A stretch of DNA of 64,000 nt, taken from positions 124,001 to 188,000 of the forward strand of contig NZ_JBGJKZ010000001.1 in NCBI RefSeq assembly GCF_041359055.1, written 5' to 3'. Each line of letters begins with the position of its first letter. Positions within the stretch are counted from its first letter, which is position 1. The notes under the pieces are model-generated. The model was not told where the DNA came from. It made no database searches and saw only the letters and a list, made by a program, of their open reading frames with translations. Of the stretch, positions 42,879-50,666 are shown piece by piece. This DNA is from Paenalcaligenes hominis_A (GTDB lineage: Bacteria; Pseudomonadota; Gammaproteobacteria; Burkholderiales; Burkholderiaceae_B). Made by a program: the position numbers and the translations under genes.

Positions 42879-43574
42879 ATGAAAAACAATCCATTTGATA
42901 TTCCAGGTTTTGCTGTTAACCAAGACAACCCGCTGCTAGCTAGTTTAAATATGATGCAGCAAATTTGGGGCAATATGGCTAAAAGTCCCCTTGATTTAGC
43001 CACACCGGCTACCGCGATCCCTACTATCGAGGATCTTTCAAAACGCATTGAAGAGCTACAAGCGGTTGAGAGCTGGTTACGTCTTAACTTGTCTATGTTA
43101 TCTAGCACCATTCAAGGCTTAGAAATTCAACGCAGCACCTTGACGACTTTACAAGCAATGGCAAAAAGCGGCCTAGGTGCAATGTCTGAACTCAGCGGAA
43201 TGATGGCACAGGCTAATGAGCAAGCCGCTGCCCCAGAGACAGACACTGCTGAACAAACCGAAGACACTAACGATGAAAGCCTACGCCAAGCAGGTCAAGC
43301 CTGGTGGGATTTATTACAAAATCAGTTCGAGACCTTAGCCACAGCAACGGCACAGTCCATGCAACAGGCGCAAAACGTAGCAGAAAACCTATCTGCAGGC
43401 GTGGCTTCTCCTTCGGCTGACAGCACATTTAAACCCAAAGAGACGGCGAAAAAGTCGGCAGCCAAAAAAACAGCTCGCACGACTAGCGCCACCAAAACCA
43501 CAAAAACCACGTCTAAAAGCGCTGCTAAAAAAGCAGCCAAAAAGACAGCTAAGGCGGCGAAAAAAACCTCTTAG
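42879..43574 (+). CDS. phaM: PhaM-like polyhydroxyalkanoate granule-associated protein
   Basis: PhaM links polyhydroxybutyrate granules to DNA and activates PHB synthase in Ralstonia. The N-terminal half shows the family pattern PLLASLNMMQQIWGNMA and IEDLSKRIEELQAVESWLRLNLSMLSSTIQGLEIQRSTL, a coiled-coil stretch. The C-terminal ~50 residues are Lys/Ala-rich (KKSAAKK...AKKAAKKTAK), histone-like and probably DNA-binding. A TTG at 42873 is closer to AAGGAG but the ATG at 42879 is the more usual start codon. It suggests the host makes PHB. Confidence 0.82.
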   Translation: MKNNPFDIPGFAVNQDNPLLASLNMMQQIWGNMAKSPLDLATPATAIPTIEDLSKRIEELQAVESWLRLNLSMLSSTIQGLEIQRSTLTTLQAMAKSGLGAMSELSGMMAQANEQAAAPETDTAEQTEDTNDESLRQAGQAWWDLLQNQFETLATATAQSMQQAQNVAENLSAGVASPSADSTFKPKETAKKSAAKKTARTTSATKTTKTTSKSAAKKAAKKTAKAAKKTS

Positions 43575-43592
43575 CCCTAACCTAAGAACGGG

Positions 43593-44972
43593 ATGTATAT
43601 GTTAAATGTAGTGATTCTTGCAGCGGGTAAAGGCACTCGTATGCAATCAGATTTACCTAAAGTGCTACACCGTATTGCGGGTCAAAGCATGTTAGCGCAC
43701 GTGCTACAAAGCGCACAAACGCTACAACCTGATGCAGTCATTGTGGTGACAGGTCATGGTGCAGAGCAAGTAAAAAATACATTTAACCAAAATGCTGACA
43801 TGCAGTTTGTGTTGCAGCAGCCTCAGCTGGGCACAGGCCATGCCGTACAACAAGCGGTGCCCGCTTTAAAAGGTGGTGCCAACCCGCAGGACACCACCTT
43901 AATACTCTACGGCGATGTACCGATGGTACAGCCACAGACTATGCAGGCCTTAATTGCAGCACGCGGCCAAGGCATGGCCGTATTAACCGAATTCTTGTCT
44001 GATCCTACGGGGTATGGGCGTATAGTACGCGACGCCGAAGGTCGCATTCAACGCATTGTGGAGCACAAAGACGCAAGCGATGCCGAGCGTGCCATTACCG
44101 AGGTCAACACCGGTATTATTGCTGCACCTACCGCTCAGCTAAAAGAATGGCTAGCACGTTTACAAAACAACAATGCACAGCAAGAGTTTTACTTGACCGA
44201 TATTATTGGTTTCGCGGTACAAGATGGGGTAGCAGTTAATGCAGCACACCCCGAGTACGACTGGGAAACCCTAGGGGTAAACAGTCGCGTGCAACAAGCC
44301 CAACTAGAACGAGCTTGGCAGCGCGAACAAGCATCCCGCTTAATGCACGCCGGTGTTACTTTGGCTGACCCAGAGCGTATTGATATTCGCGGTACCTTGG
44401 CGTGTGGGCGAGATGTGTTTATTGATGTGGGGTGTGTGTTCGAAGGCCATGTGGTGCTCAAAGACGGGGTACAAATCGGAGCACACAGCGTGATCAAAGA
44501 CACCCATCTTGGTGCAGGTACAGTGGTGCATCCATTTAGCCACCTAGACCAGAGTCACGCGGCCGCCCACACATCCATTGGCCCCTTTGCTCGGTTACGT
44601 CCAGGCACGCAGTTAGGCGAGCGCGCACATATCGGTAATTTTGTCGAAGTCAAAAACAGCCAATTCGACACAGACGCTAAAGCCAGTCATCTCAGCTATA
44701 TCGGCGATGCGCAAGTTGGCCAGCGCGTTAATATTGGCGCAGGGGTTATTACGTGTAACTACGATGGCGCCAATAAATTTAAAACGGTTATTGGGGACGA
44801 TGCATTTATTGGCTCCGATTCGCAGTTAGTAGCTCCGGTTGTCATCGGTAAAAACACCACTGTAGCAGCCGGTACTACCGTAACACGCGATACTGAAGAC
44901 AACGGTTTGGTTTTATCCCGTACACCTCAACACTATAAAGCAGAGTGGCAACGCCCTAAAAAAGCGAAATAA
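43593..44972 (+). CDS. glmU: Bifunctional GlmU
   Basis: Acetylates glucosamine-1-phosphate and joins it to UTP, making UDP-GlcNAc for cell wall and LPS. The N-terminal uridylyltransferase domain has LAAGKGTRMQSDLPKVLHRIAG (about 8-29), QLGTGHAVQQA and YGDVPM. From about residue 250 a left-handed beta helix of hexapeptide repeats runs to the acetyl-CoA site (HIGNFVEVKN, SHLSYIGDAQVG, NIGAGVITCNYDG). The length of 459 aa is normal. A second ATG lies two codons downstream. Works with glmS 3 kb downstream and murA in the same window. Confidence 0.97.
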   Translation: MYMLNVVILAAGKGTRMQSDLPKVLHRIAGQSMLAHVLQSAQTLQPDAVIVVTGHGAEQVKNTFNQNADMQFVLQQPQLGTGHAVQQAVPALKGGANPQDTTLILYGDVPMVQPQTMQALIAARGQGMAVLTEFLSDPTGYGRIVRDAEGRIQRIVEHKDASDAERAITEVNTGIIAAPTAQLKEWLARLQNNNAQQEFYLTDIIGFAVQDGVAVNAAHPEYDWETLGVNSRVQQAQLERAWQREQASRLMHAGVTLADPERIDIRGTLACGRDVFIDVGCVFEGHVVLKDGVQIGAHSVIKDTHLGAGTVVHPFSHLDQSHAAAHTSIGPFARLRPGTQLGERAHIGNFVEVKNSQFDTDAKASHLSYIGDAQVGQRVNIGAGVITCNYDGANKFKTVIGDDAFIGSDSQLVAPVVIGKNTTVAAGTTVTRDTEDNGLVLSRTPQHYKAEWQRPKKAK

Positions 44973-44974
44973 CA

Positions 44975-46366
44975 TTGACGAACTCAGCCCATTCCCAGAC
45001 AGCTCATGCCGAGTTGCCTGATGGGCTACCTATGCCGCGTCGCATTTATGCGGCGCTGACGCTTTTGGTGTCCTTGGTGATTACCGTGCTGGATGCCAGC
45101 ATGTCCAATGTGGCTTTGCCGGTAATCGCATTGGAACTAGGCATTGATGCAGCGGTCGTGGTGTGGGTGGCTATTGCGTACAGTTTGACCATTGTCATGA
45201 CGCTATTGCCGTTTTCAGCCTTAGCAGAGCGTATTGGCTTAGGACGGCTATTTACTATAGGCATTGGTGTGTTTTTAAGCGCATCCATTGCTGCTGTTTT
45301 TTCTTATGATTTTGTCACCCTGATCCTAGCTCGAATTGCCCAAGGCATTGGTTCGTCAATGCTGATGTGCTTATTTGGGGGGTTGGTGCGCAATATTTAT
45401 CCCCTTAGCCGTTTAGCCATGGGATTAAGTCTTAATGCCATGACCGTTTCCATGACGGCAGTATTAGGACCATCGTTAGGTGCTTTTATATTGGAGTGGG
45501 GCTCGTGGCGTTGGATTTTCTTTTTAAATATTCCCTTTTGTATCGCCGCTTGGTGTGGGGTGCGTTTTTTACCTAGAGTGCCGCGTAGTCTACGGCGTTT
45601 TGACTGGTTTGCTGCAGTGATGAGCTTTCCGGTTTTTGGCCTTTCTATCTTAGGTTTGGATTTGATTGCCACCCAGTATCTGTGGGCGATTGCTTGCTTG
45701 AGCATAGCGGCTTTGTGTGCTTGGGTACTGATTCGTCATTCATTGCGCCACAGTGAACCTTTAATCCCCATTGATTTGCTGCGTATTACGCCGGTGGCTT
45801 ATGCAGTAGCCGCCTCTGCTTTTTCTTTTGCAGCACAAATGGCGTCTGTGGTTGCACTGCCTTTTTATTTTCAGCGCATTATGGGCTATAGCTATAGTGA
45901 AATCGGTGTAATGTTAGGTATATGGTCACTGGGTGTTGGCATGATGGCACCTCTAGCGGCTTGGTTATCGGGTCGGGTTCCTATTGCGATTTTATGTGCA
46001 ACAGGAGCCGGCACTATGGCTAGTTCTACCCTGCTACTGGTGTTCTTAGATGCACAGTCAGCCATTTACTGGGTGTGTGTTTCCATGATTTTAGGGGGCG
46101 TTGGGTTTGGTTTGTTTCAAACTCCCAATAACCGTGCCATGCTGGCAGGTATACCTCGCCACCGCAGCGCGGCAGCAGGGGGTATGCAAGCCACGACGCG
46201 TGTTTACGGCCAAAGTTTTGGCACTGCCTTGGTCGCGCTAGCATTTGCGTATGGCGCAGCCCAAGGCCCTATACTAGGCGTATTAGTTGCCACGGGTTGT
46301 GCGCTGATGTCATTGGGTATTAATATTGCCCGTCATTTAAACCCCGCTTCGGACCCTGACTTTTAA
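44975..46366 (+). CDS. MFS transporter, DHA2 (EmrB/QacA-like)
   Basis: An inner-membrane exporter of 463 aa with about 14 hydrophobic helices. The DHA2-like motif is visible in LVITVLDASMSNVALPVIALELG near the start and in helix 5 (LSLNAMTVSMTAVLGPSLGAFILEWGSWRWIFFLNIPFC). The frame opens at a TTG two bases after glmU; an ATG at 45032 leaves out 19 non-family residues and may be the start. Substrate unknown; multidrug export is the family default. Its placement between glmU and glmS looks incidental. Confidence 0.87.
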   Translation: MTNSAHSQTAHAELPDGLPMPRRIYAALTLLVSLVITVLDASMSNVALPVIALELGIDAAVVVWVAIAYSLTIVMTLLPFSALAERIGLGRLFTIGIGVFLSASIAAVFSYDFVTLILARIAQGIGSSMLMCLFGGLVRNIYPLSRLAMGLSLNAMTVSMTAVLGPSLGAFILEWGSWRWIFFLNIPFCIAAWCGVRFLPRVPRSLRRFDWFAAVMSFPVFGLSILGLDLIATQYLWAIACLSIAALCAWVLIRHSLRHSEPLIPIDLLRITPVAYAVAASAFSFAAQMASVVALPFYFQRIMGYSYSEIGVMLGIWSLGVGMMAPLAAWLSGRVPIAILCATGAGTMASSTLLLVFLDAQSAIYWVCVSMILGGVGFGLFQTPNNRAMLAGIPRHRSAAAGGMQATTRVYGQSFGTALVALAFAYGAAQGPILGVLVATGCALMSLGINIARHLNPASDPDF

Positions 46367-46374
46367 GTGTTGTT

Positions 46375-47604
46375 ATGCGTGTTTTATTAATTAATTTTGA
46401 ACGAGGTTGGCGCGGGGGCGAACGACAAACCCTGCTGACTGCGCTAGGTCTTCACGAACAAGGCCTGCATCCCACCGTATTAGCACGTCAAGGCGAGCCT
46501 TTGGCGCAGCGTTTAGCAGTGCTGGGCATACCAGTCGTTGAATGCAAGTCGTCACTACATGCTATGTGGTATTTAATCCAGCATCGGCATCAGTATGACA
46601 TCTATCATGCCCAAACCTCTGCCGCTTTAACCTGGCTTGCTAGTCTGAAGCCTTTGCTAAAAGGCAAAGTCGTATTTACTCGACGCACTGCGTTTCCCTT
46701 GCGTCGCGACGGTCACACTGAAACCCACTATCAAAAACGCATAAAAAAACTGCGTTGGAAGTGGTCTAAGGTGGATGAGTTTGTTGCCATTAGTGCGGCT
46801 GCGGCGCGTGATCCACACGAACTGGGTTTTAAGCCCATTATTATTCCCAGTGCTGTTGAGTTTGTGCCTGCGGATACCGATCATATTATTGCTTTTACCG
46901 AGCAGCATGAGTTAGGGGGGCGGTATGTATTGGGTACCGTTGCGGCCTTAACTCGAGAAAAAGACCCAGAAACCACGATTCGAGCGGTGCATGCTTTGTG
47001 GCAGCAACGTCAAGACTTTGTGTTTTTGCATTTTGGTGCGGACGGCGACGCCACACCCGCAGCTAAAGCCTTAATTACCGAGTTAGGCTTAGATGGTGTT
47101 TATAAACTGATGGGTTTTGAGCGTCGCATCGAAGACATTTACCGTTTAATGCATGTGTTTGTATTAAGCTCGCGCTTTGAAGCCTTGGGCAGCAGCGTCT
47201 TGGATGCGTTTTTGTACGCCGCACCGGTGGTTGCGACCAATGCAGGAGGCTTAGCAGAGTTATTAGGTGATGAGCGAGGTATTGCCTGCGAAGTGGGTGA
47301 TTTTAATGCTATGGCTGCCGCTTGCGACCGTATACTCGAAGACGAACCGTTTAGAAATCAAATGATTCTGACTGCCTTGCGATGGGTACAAAAAGAGCAT
47401 GGCGTAGACACCATGGTACAAAGCTATATAGATCTATACCACGGACGTCTGAATGCAGCTCCCGAGTTAGCGGCTGATTCGGCCGCGGTGTCAGCAGAGT
47501 CAGCAGATCAGCCTGTGGTTGAACCCGTCTCAGAGTCTGCGGAAAAGCCTGAACCTGTTTTTACAGTAAGTGAATTGGAAGATAACGCTTCTAAAAGCAC
47601 TTGA
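46375..47604 (+). CDS. Glycosyltransferase family 4
   Basis: A cytoplasmic or peripheral GT-B glycosyltransferase of 409 aa. N-terminal donor/acceptor domain opens VLLINFERGWRGGERQTLLTALGLHEQGL. The C-terminal nucleotide-sugar domain contains LGTVAALTREKDPETTIRAV and the EX7E-like LSSRFEALGSSVLDAFLYAAPVVATNAGGLAEL. The last ~45 residues are Ala/Glu/Ser-rich and non-conserved. Likely acts in LPS, glycolipid or polysaccharide synthesis; the acceptor is unknown. Its stop is directly followed by an IS605-type relic. Confidence 0.87.
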   Translation: MRVLLINFERGWRGGERQTLLTALGLHEQGLHPTVLARQGEPLAQRLAVLGIPVVECKSSLHAMWYLIQHRHQYDIYHAQTSAALTWLASLKPLLKGKVVFTRRTAFPLRRDGHTETHYQKRIKKLRWKWSKVDEFVAISAAAARDPHELGFKPIIIPSAVEFVPADTDHIIAFTEQHELGGRYVLGTVAALTREKDPETTIRAVHALWQQRQDFVFLHFGADGDATPAAKALITELGLDGVYKLMGFERRIEDIYRLMHVFVLSSRFEALGSSVLDAFLYAAPVVATNAGGLAELLGDERGIACEVGDFNAMAAACDRILEDEPFRNQMILTALRWVQKEHGVDTMVQSYIDLYHGRLNAAPELAADSAAVSAESADQPVVEPVSESAEKPEPVFTVSELEDNASKST

Positions 47605-47610
47605 TCTAGT

Positions 47611-47697
47611 GCGCGGCAAAGCTCGACCTTGAGGGCGGGGAAGGATAGCGCGGACGCCGTAGAAATCCTCCGGCTTTAGGCGGGGAAGATGTTAAGC
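47611..47697 (+). mobile_element. IS200/IS605-type right-end relic, second copy
   Basis: Just after the glycosyltransferase stop, a hairpin region (AAAGCTCGACCTTGAGGGCG then GGGGAAGG) is followed by a second hairpin CCTCCGGCTTTAGGCGGGG and GATGTTAAG. This is the usual pair of stem-loops at the 3' end of IS200/IS605 elements. The left arm of the first hairpin is degraded. No transposase or TnpB gene is present. The last hairpin and following bases match the copy at 15590-15618. Assigned by eye. Confidence 0.55.
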
Positions 47698-47736
47698 CGT
47701 ACCACCCAATATTCATTGGGTGTGTTGTGCTTAACG
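47691..47736 (+). repeat. Nested inverted repeat upstream of glmS
   Basis: An outer pair GTTAAGC/GCTTAAC encloses an inner pair CACCCAAT/ATTGGGTG with loop ATTC. No T run follows, so it is not a typical terminator. It overlaps the end of the IS605-type relic and may be part of it. Confidence 0.6.
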
Positions 47737-47786
47737 ATTAACATGGATACCAAAAGGTTGCTGTGGTGGACGTGATACTGCAATAC

Positions 47787-47846
47787 GAAAATTAACTTTT
47801 TCTTTTGCGGTTTTTTTTGCAAAATAGAAAACTAACTTTCTTTTAT
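47787..47846 (+). promoter_or_regulatory. Direct repeats in the glmS promoter region
   Basis: GAAAATTAACTTTTTCTTTT (47787-47806) and GAAAACTAACTTTCTTTTAT (47827-47846) are near-identical and start 40 bp apart, about four helical turns. They sit 14-73 bp before the glmS start in very A/T-rich DNA. The spacing suggests binding sites for a regulator on one face of the helix; the regulator is unknown. Confidence 0.5.
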
Positions 47847-47859
47847 AAAGGTTAAAGCT

Positions 47860-49683
47860 ATGTGCGGCATTGTGGGTGCGGTAGCGCAAAGAAATATAGT
47901 TCCTGTCTTGCTTGAAGGTCTCAAGCGTTTAGAGTATCGCGGTTATGATTCCTGCGGTTTGGCTGTGTTTAAAGAACACCAGCTAGTACGGGCGCGCAGC
48001 ACGCAGCGTGTGGCTGAGCTAGCCGTCGCCGTTGAACAAGATGGTTTAACGGGCCAGCTAGGCATTTCTCATACGCGCTGGGCTACGCATGGCGCACCAG
48101 CCACACAGAATGCCCACCCACACTTCTCGGGCCAACCCGCTCGTATTGCGGTGGTTCACAATGGGATTATTGAAAACTACGAGCCATTACGCGCAGAGCT
48201 AATCGAAGCCGGTTATGTGTTCGAGAGCCAAACCGATACCGAAGCCATTGCTCATTTGCTAGATCATATGTATGACGGCGATATTTTTTCAACGCTGCAG
48301 CAGGTTTGTCAGCGCTTGCAAGGTGCCTATGCGCTAGCGGTAATGTGTACAGCTGAACCTACACGTTTAGTTGGTGCCCGCTCTGGCTCGCCCTTGGTGG
48401 TAGGGGTAGGGCAACATGAAAATTTCTTGGCCTCCGATGCATTAGCTATTGCTGGGGTAACAGATCAAATCATCTACCTCGAAGACGGGGACTTGGTGGA
48501 TTTGGGTTGTGACCACCTGCACATTGTGAATAAAAGCGGCACAGCCGTACATCGCGAGGTTCACACTGTCCAAGCCCATATGGCGGCTGCCGATTTAGGC
48601 CCATACCGTCATTACATGCAAAAAGAAATTTTCGAGCAACCACGCGCCGTTGCCGATACCTTACAAGACATTGAATCCATTGGCCCCGAATTATTTGGTG
48701 CGGACGCAGCAGCGATTTTTCAGCGTATTGATCGTGTGTTGATTTTGGCCTGTGGTACCAGCTTTTATGCGGGCTTAACCGCTAAGTATTGGATTGAAGC
48801 GATAGCGCAGATGCCTGTTGCTGTAGAAATCGCCAGCGAATACCGCTATCGCGATAGCGTGCCTTTTGAAAGCACGCTGGTGGTTACCATTTCCCAATCC
48901 GGCGAAACCGCCGACACGCTTGCCGCCCTAAAACACGCTAAAGCCTTGGGTATGCCTTACACCCTAAGCGTATGTAATGTGGCTACCAGCGCCATGGTAC
49001 GCGAATGCGCTCTGCATTTTATTACTCGTGCCGGTGTGGAAATAGGTGTGGCTTCCACCAAAGCCTTTACTACACAATTAACGGCTTTGTTTTTATTAGC
49101 ATTAAGCTTAGCCAAAGTTAAAGGGTTGTTGGACTCCGACCAAGAAAGTCATTATTTAAATAAATTACGCCATTTACCTGTAGCCATTGGTGCTGTGCTA
49201 GCCCTAGAACCCCAGATTATGGACTGGGCCGATCACTTTGCTCGTAAAGAAAATGCCTTATTTTTGGGCCGTGGCATGCATTACCCCATCGCTCTTGAGG
49301 GCGCGCTAAAGCTAAAAGAGATCAGTTATATTCACGCCGAAGGCTACCCAGCCGGCGAACTAAAACACGGCCCCTTGGCTTTGGTTACCGAACACATGCC
49401 TGTGGTTACCATTGCCCCCAAAGACGACCTATTAGAAAAACTAAAATCCAATATCCAAGAGGTTCACGCCCGTGGTGGCGAGCTGTATGTATTCGCCGAT
49501 GCCGACACATTGATCCGCTCTGAAGACCACATCCATGTCATCCGCATGCCTGAACACTATGGGGCGCTATCTCCCATTTTGCACACCATTACCTTGCAAT
49601 TGCTGTCTTATCACACGGCACTAGCACGCGGCACCGACGTAGACAAACCCCGCAACTTGGCAAAGAGTGTGACGGTGGAGTAG
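47860..49683 (+). CDS. glmS: Glutamine-fructose-6-phosphate aminotransferase
   Basis: Makes glucosamine-6-phosphate from fructose-6-phosphate and glutamine, the entry to UDP-GlcNAc. The 607 aa protein has MCGIVGAVAQRN with catalytic Cys2 after Met removal, then the class II amidotransferase motifs (GISHTRWATHG, VVHNGIIENY). Two SIS domains follow (LACGTSFYAGLTAKYWIE; ISQSGETADTLAALKHAK; ALEGALKLKEISYIHAEGYPAGELKHGPLAL) and the conserved end NLAKSVTVE. AAAGG precedes the ATG. The conserved 3' end is the TnsD recognition site for Tn7, and a Tn7 element sits 24 bp past the stop. Confidence 0.98.
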   Translation: MCGIVGAVAQRNIVPVLLEGLKRLEYRGYDSCGLAVFKEHQLVRARSTQRVAELAVAVEQDGLTGQLGISHTRWATHGAPATQNAHPHFSGQPARIAVVHNGIIENYEPLRAELIEAGYVFESQTDTEAIAHLLDHMYDGDIFSTLQQVCQRLQGAYALAVMCTAEPTRLVGARSGSPLVVGVGQHENFLASDALAIAGVTDQIIYLEDGDLVDLGCDHLHIVNKSGTAVHREVHTVQAHMAAADLGPYRHYMQKEIFEQPRAVADTLQDIESIGPELFGADAAAIFQRIDRVLILACGTSFYAGLTAKYWIEAIAQMPVAVEIASEYRYRDSVPFESTLVVTISQSGETADTLAALKHAKALGMPYTLSVCNVATSAMVRECALHFITRAGVEIGVASTKAFTTQLTALFLLALSLAKVKGLLDSDQESHYLNKLRHLPVAIGAVLALEPQIMDWADHFARKENALFLGRGMHYPIALEGALKLKEISYIHAEGYPAGELKHGPLALVTEHMPVVTIAPKDDLLEKLKSNIQEVHARGGELYVFADADTLIRSEDHIHVIRMPEHYGALSPILHTITLQLLSYHTALARGTDVDKPRNLAKSVTVE

Positions 49684-49707
49684 GGGTTTGGGGGCTTTTG
49701 CTGCTGG
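49645..49707 (+). other. attTn7 target site with presumptive target duplication copy
   Basis: The end of glmS (TnsD recognition region) plus the 24 bp to the transposon. The five bases directly before the right end, GCTGG (49703-49707), would be the target-site duplication. The insertion distance is what Tn7 elements use. Confidence 0.9.
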
Positions 49708-49797
49708 TGTGGGCGGACAATTAAGTTGAGAAACAGACAAAATAGTTGAGAACTATGACACGAAAGATGAGAACTTAACAAAATAGTTGAGAACTTT
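49708..49797 (+). repeat. Tn7 right end with four TnsB binding sites
   Basis: Four tandem, overlapping about 20-bp sites begin at 49716, 49736, 49757 and 49777. The best reads GACAAAATAGTTGAGAACT; the outermost is GACAATTAAGTTGAGAAAC. Their 20-21 bp spacing is that of the Tn7 right end, which recruits TnsB and blocks further insertion nearby. Confidence 0.93.
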
Positions 49798-49800
49798 TAG

Positions 49801-49832
49801 AGGTCCAGTTATGCTGTGAAAAAGCATACTGG
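49801..49832 (+). promoter_or_regulatory. Hairpin directly before tnsA
   Basis: GTCCAGTTATGC and GCATACTGGAC pair with one bulged base around a TGTGAAAAA loop, followed by TTTTGTTATG where the last ATG is the tnsA start. Because it directly abuts the start and there is no separate ribosome binding site, it may limit read-through or translation of tnsA. Confidence 0.6.
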
Positions 49833-49841
49833 ACTTTTGTT

Positions 49842-50666
49842 ATGGCTAAAGCAAACTCTTCATTCTCTGAAGTACAAATTGCCCGTCGTTTTAAAGAGGG
49901 GCGTGGCCAAGGGCATGGTAAGAACTATATTCCATGGCTAACAGTACAAGAAGTCCCTTCCTCAGGTCGATCCCACCGTATTTATTCTCATAAAACCGGA
50001 CGAGTTCATCATTTGCTCTCTGATTTAGAGCTTGCTGTTTTTCTCAGTCTTGAATGGGAGAGCAGCGTGTTGGATATACGTGAGCAATTTCCCTTATTAC
50101 CTAGTGACACCAAGCAGATTGCAATAGATAGTGGCATTAAGCATCCTGCTATTCGTGGTGCAGATCAGGTTATGTCTACTGATTTTTTAGTGGACTGCAA
50201 AGATGGTCCTTTTGAGCAGTTTGCTATTCAAGTCAAATCTGCAGCAGCCTTACAAGACGAGCGCACCCTAGAAAAATTAGAACTAGAGCGTCGTTATTGG
50301 CAGCAAAAACAAATTCCTTGGTTCATTTTTACTGATAAAGAAATAAATCCTGTTGTAAAAGAAAATATTGAATGGCTTTATTCAGTGAAAACAGAAGGGG
50401 TTTCTGCGGAGCTTTTAGCACAACTGCCAACATTGGCTCATATCCTGCAAGAAAAAGGAGATGAAAATATTATCAATGTCTGTAAGCAGGTTGATATTGC
50501 TTATGGTTTGGAGCTAGGTAAAACATTGAGTGAGATGAGAGCATTAGCCGCAAATGGTTTTATTAAGTTCAATATTTATAAGCCGTTTAGATTGAGTATT
50601 TGTTCAGAGTTTTATATTACTCAGGCCGTAAATCTGGAAGAGGCATTCTATGTGGCAAATCAATGA
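49842..50666 (+). CDS. tnsA: Tn7 transposase subunit TnsA, 5'-end endonuclease
   Basis: Cleaves the 5' strands at the transposon ends; with TnsB gives cut-and-paste movement. The 274 aa length matches Tn7 TnsA. The restriction-enzyme-like active site residues fall at the exact Tn7 positions: Glu63 (SDLELAVF), Asp114 (STDFLVD) and Lys132 (IQVKSAAA). The last ~30 residues appear less like Tn7 TnsA than the rest (comparison from memory). It overlaps tnsB by 17 bp. Confidence 0.97.
   Translation: MAKANSSFSEVQIARRFKEGRGQGHGKNYIPWLTVQEVPSSGRSHRIYSHKTGRVHHLLSDLELAVFLSLEWESSVLDIREQFPLLPSDTKQIAIDSGIKHPAIRGADQVMSTDFLVDCKDGPFEQFAIQVKSAAALQDERTLEKLELERRYWQQKQIPWFIFTDKEINPVVKENIEWLYSVKTEGVSAELLAQLPTLAHILQEKGDENIINVCKQVDIAYGLELGKTLSEMRALAANGFIKFNIYKPFRLSICSEFYITQAVNLEEAFYVANQ

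Noticed and set aside
43430..43574. Tandem DNA repeat in the phaM 3' end
   Set aside because: The Lys/Ala repetition is at the protein level with varied codons, typical of PhaM-like tails, and not a separate repeat element.
47605..47859. A glmS ribozyme or other riboswitch upstream of glmS
   Set aside because: The leader contains an IS605-type relic and A/T-rich direct repeats, but none of the conserved core of the glmS ribozyme, which is also not expected in betaproteobacteria.
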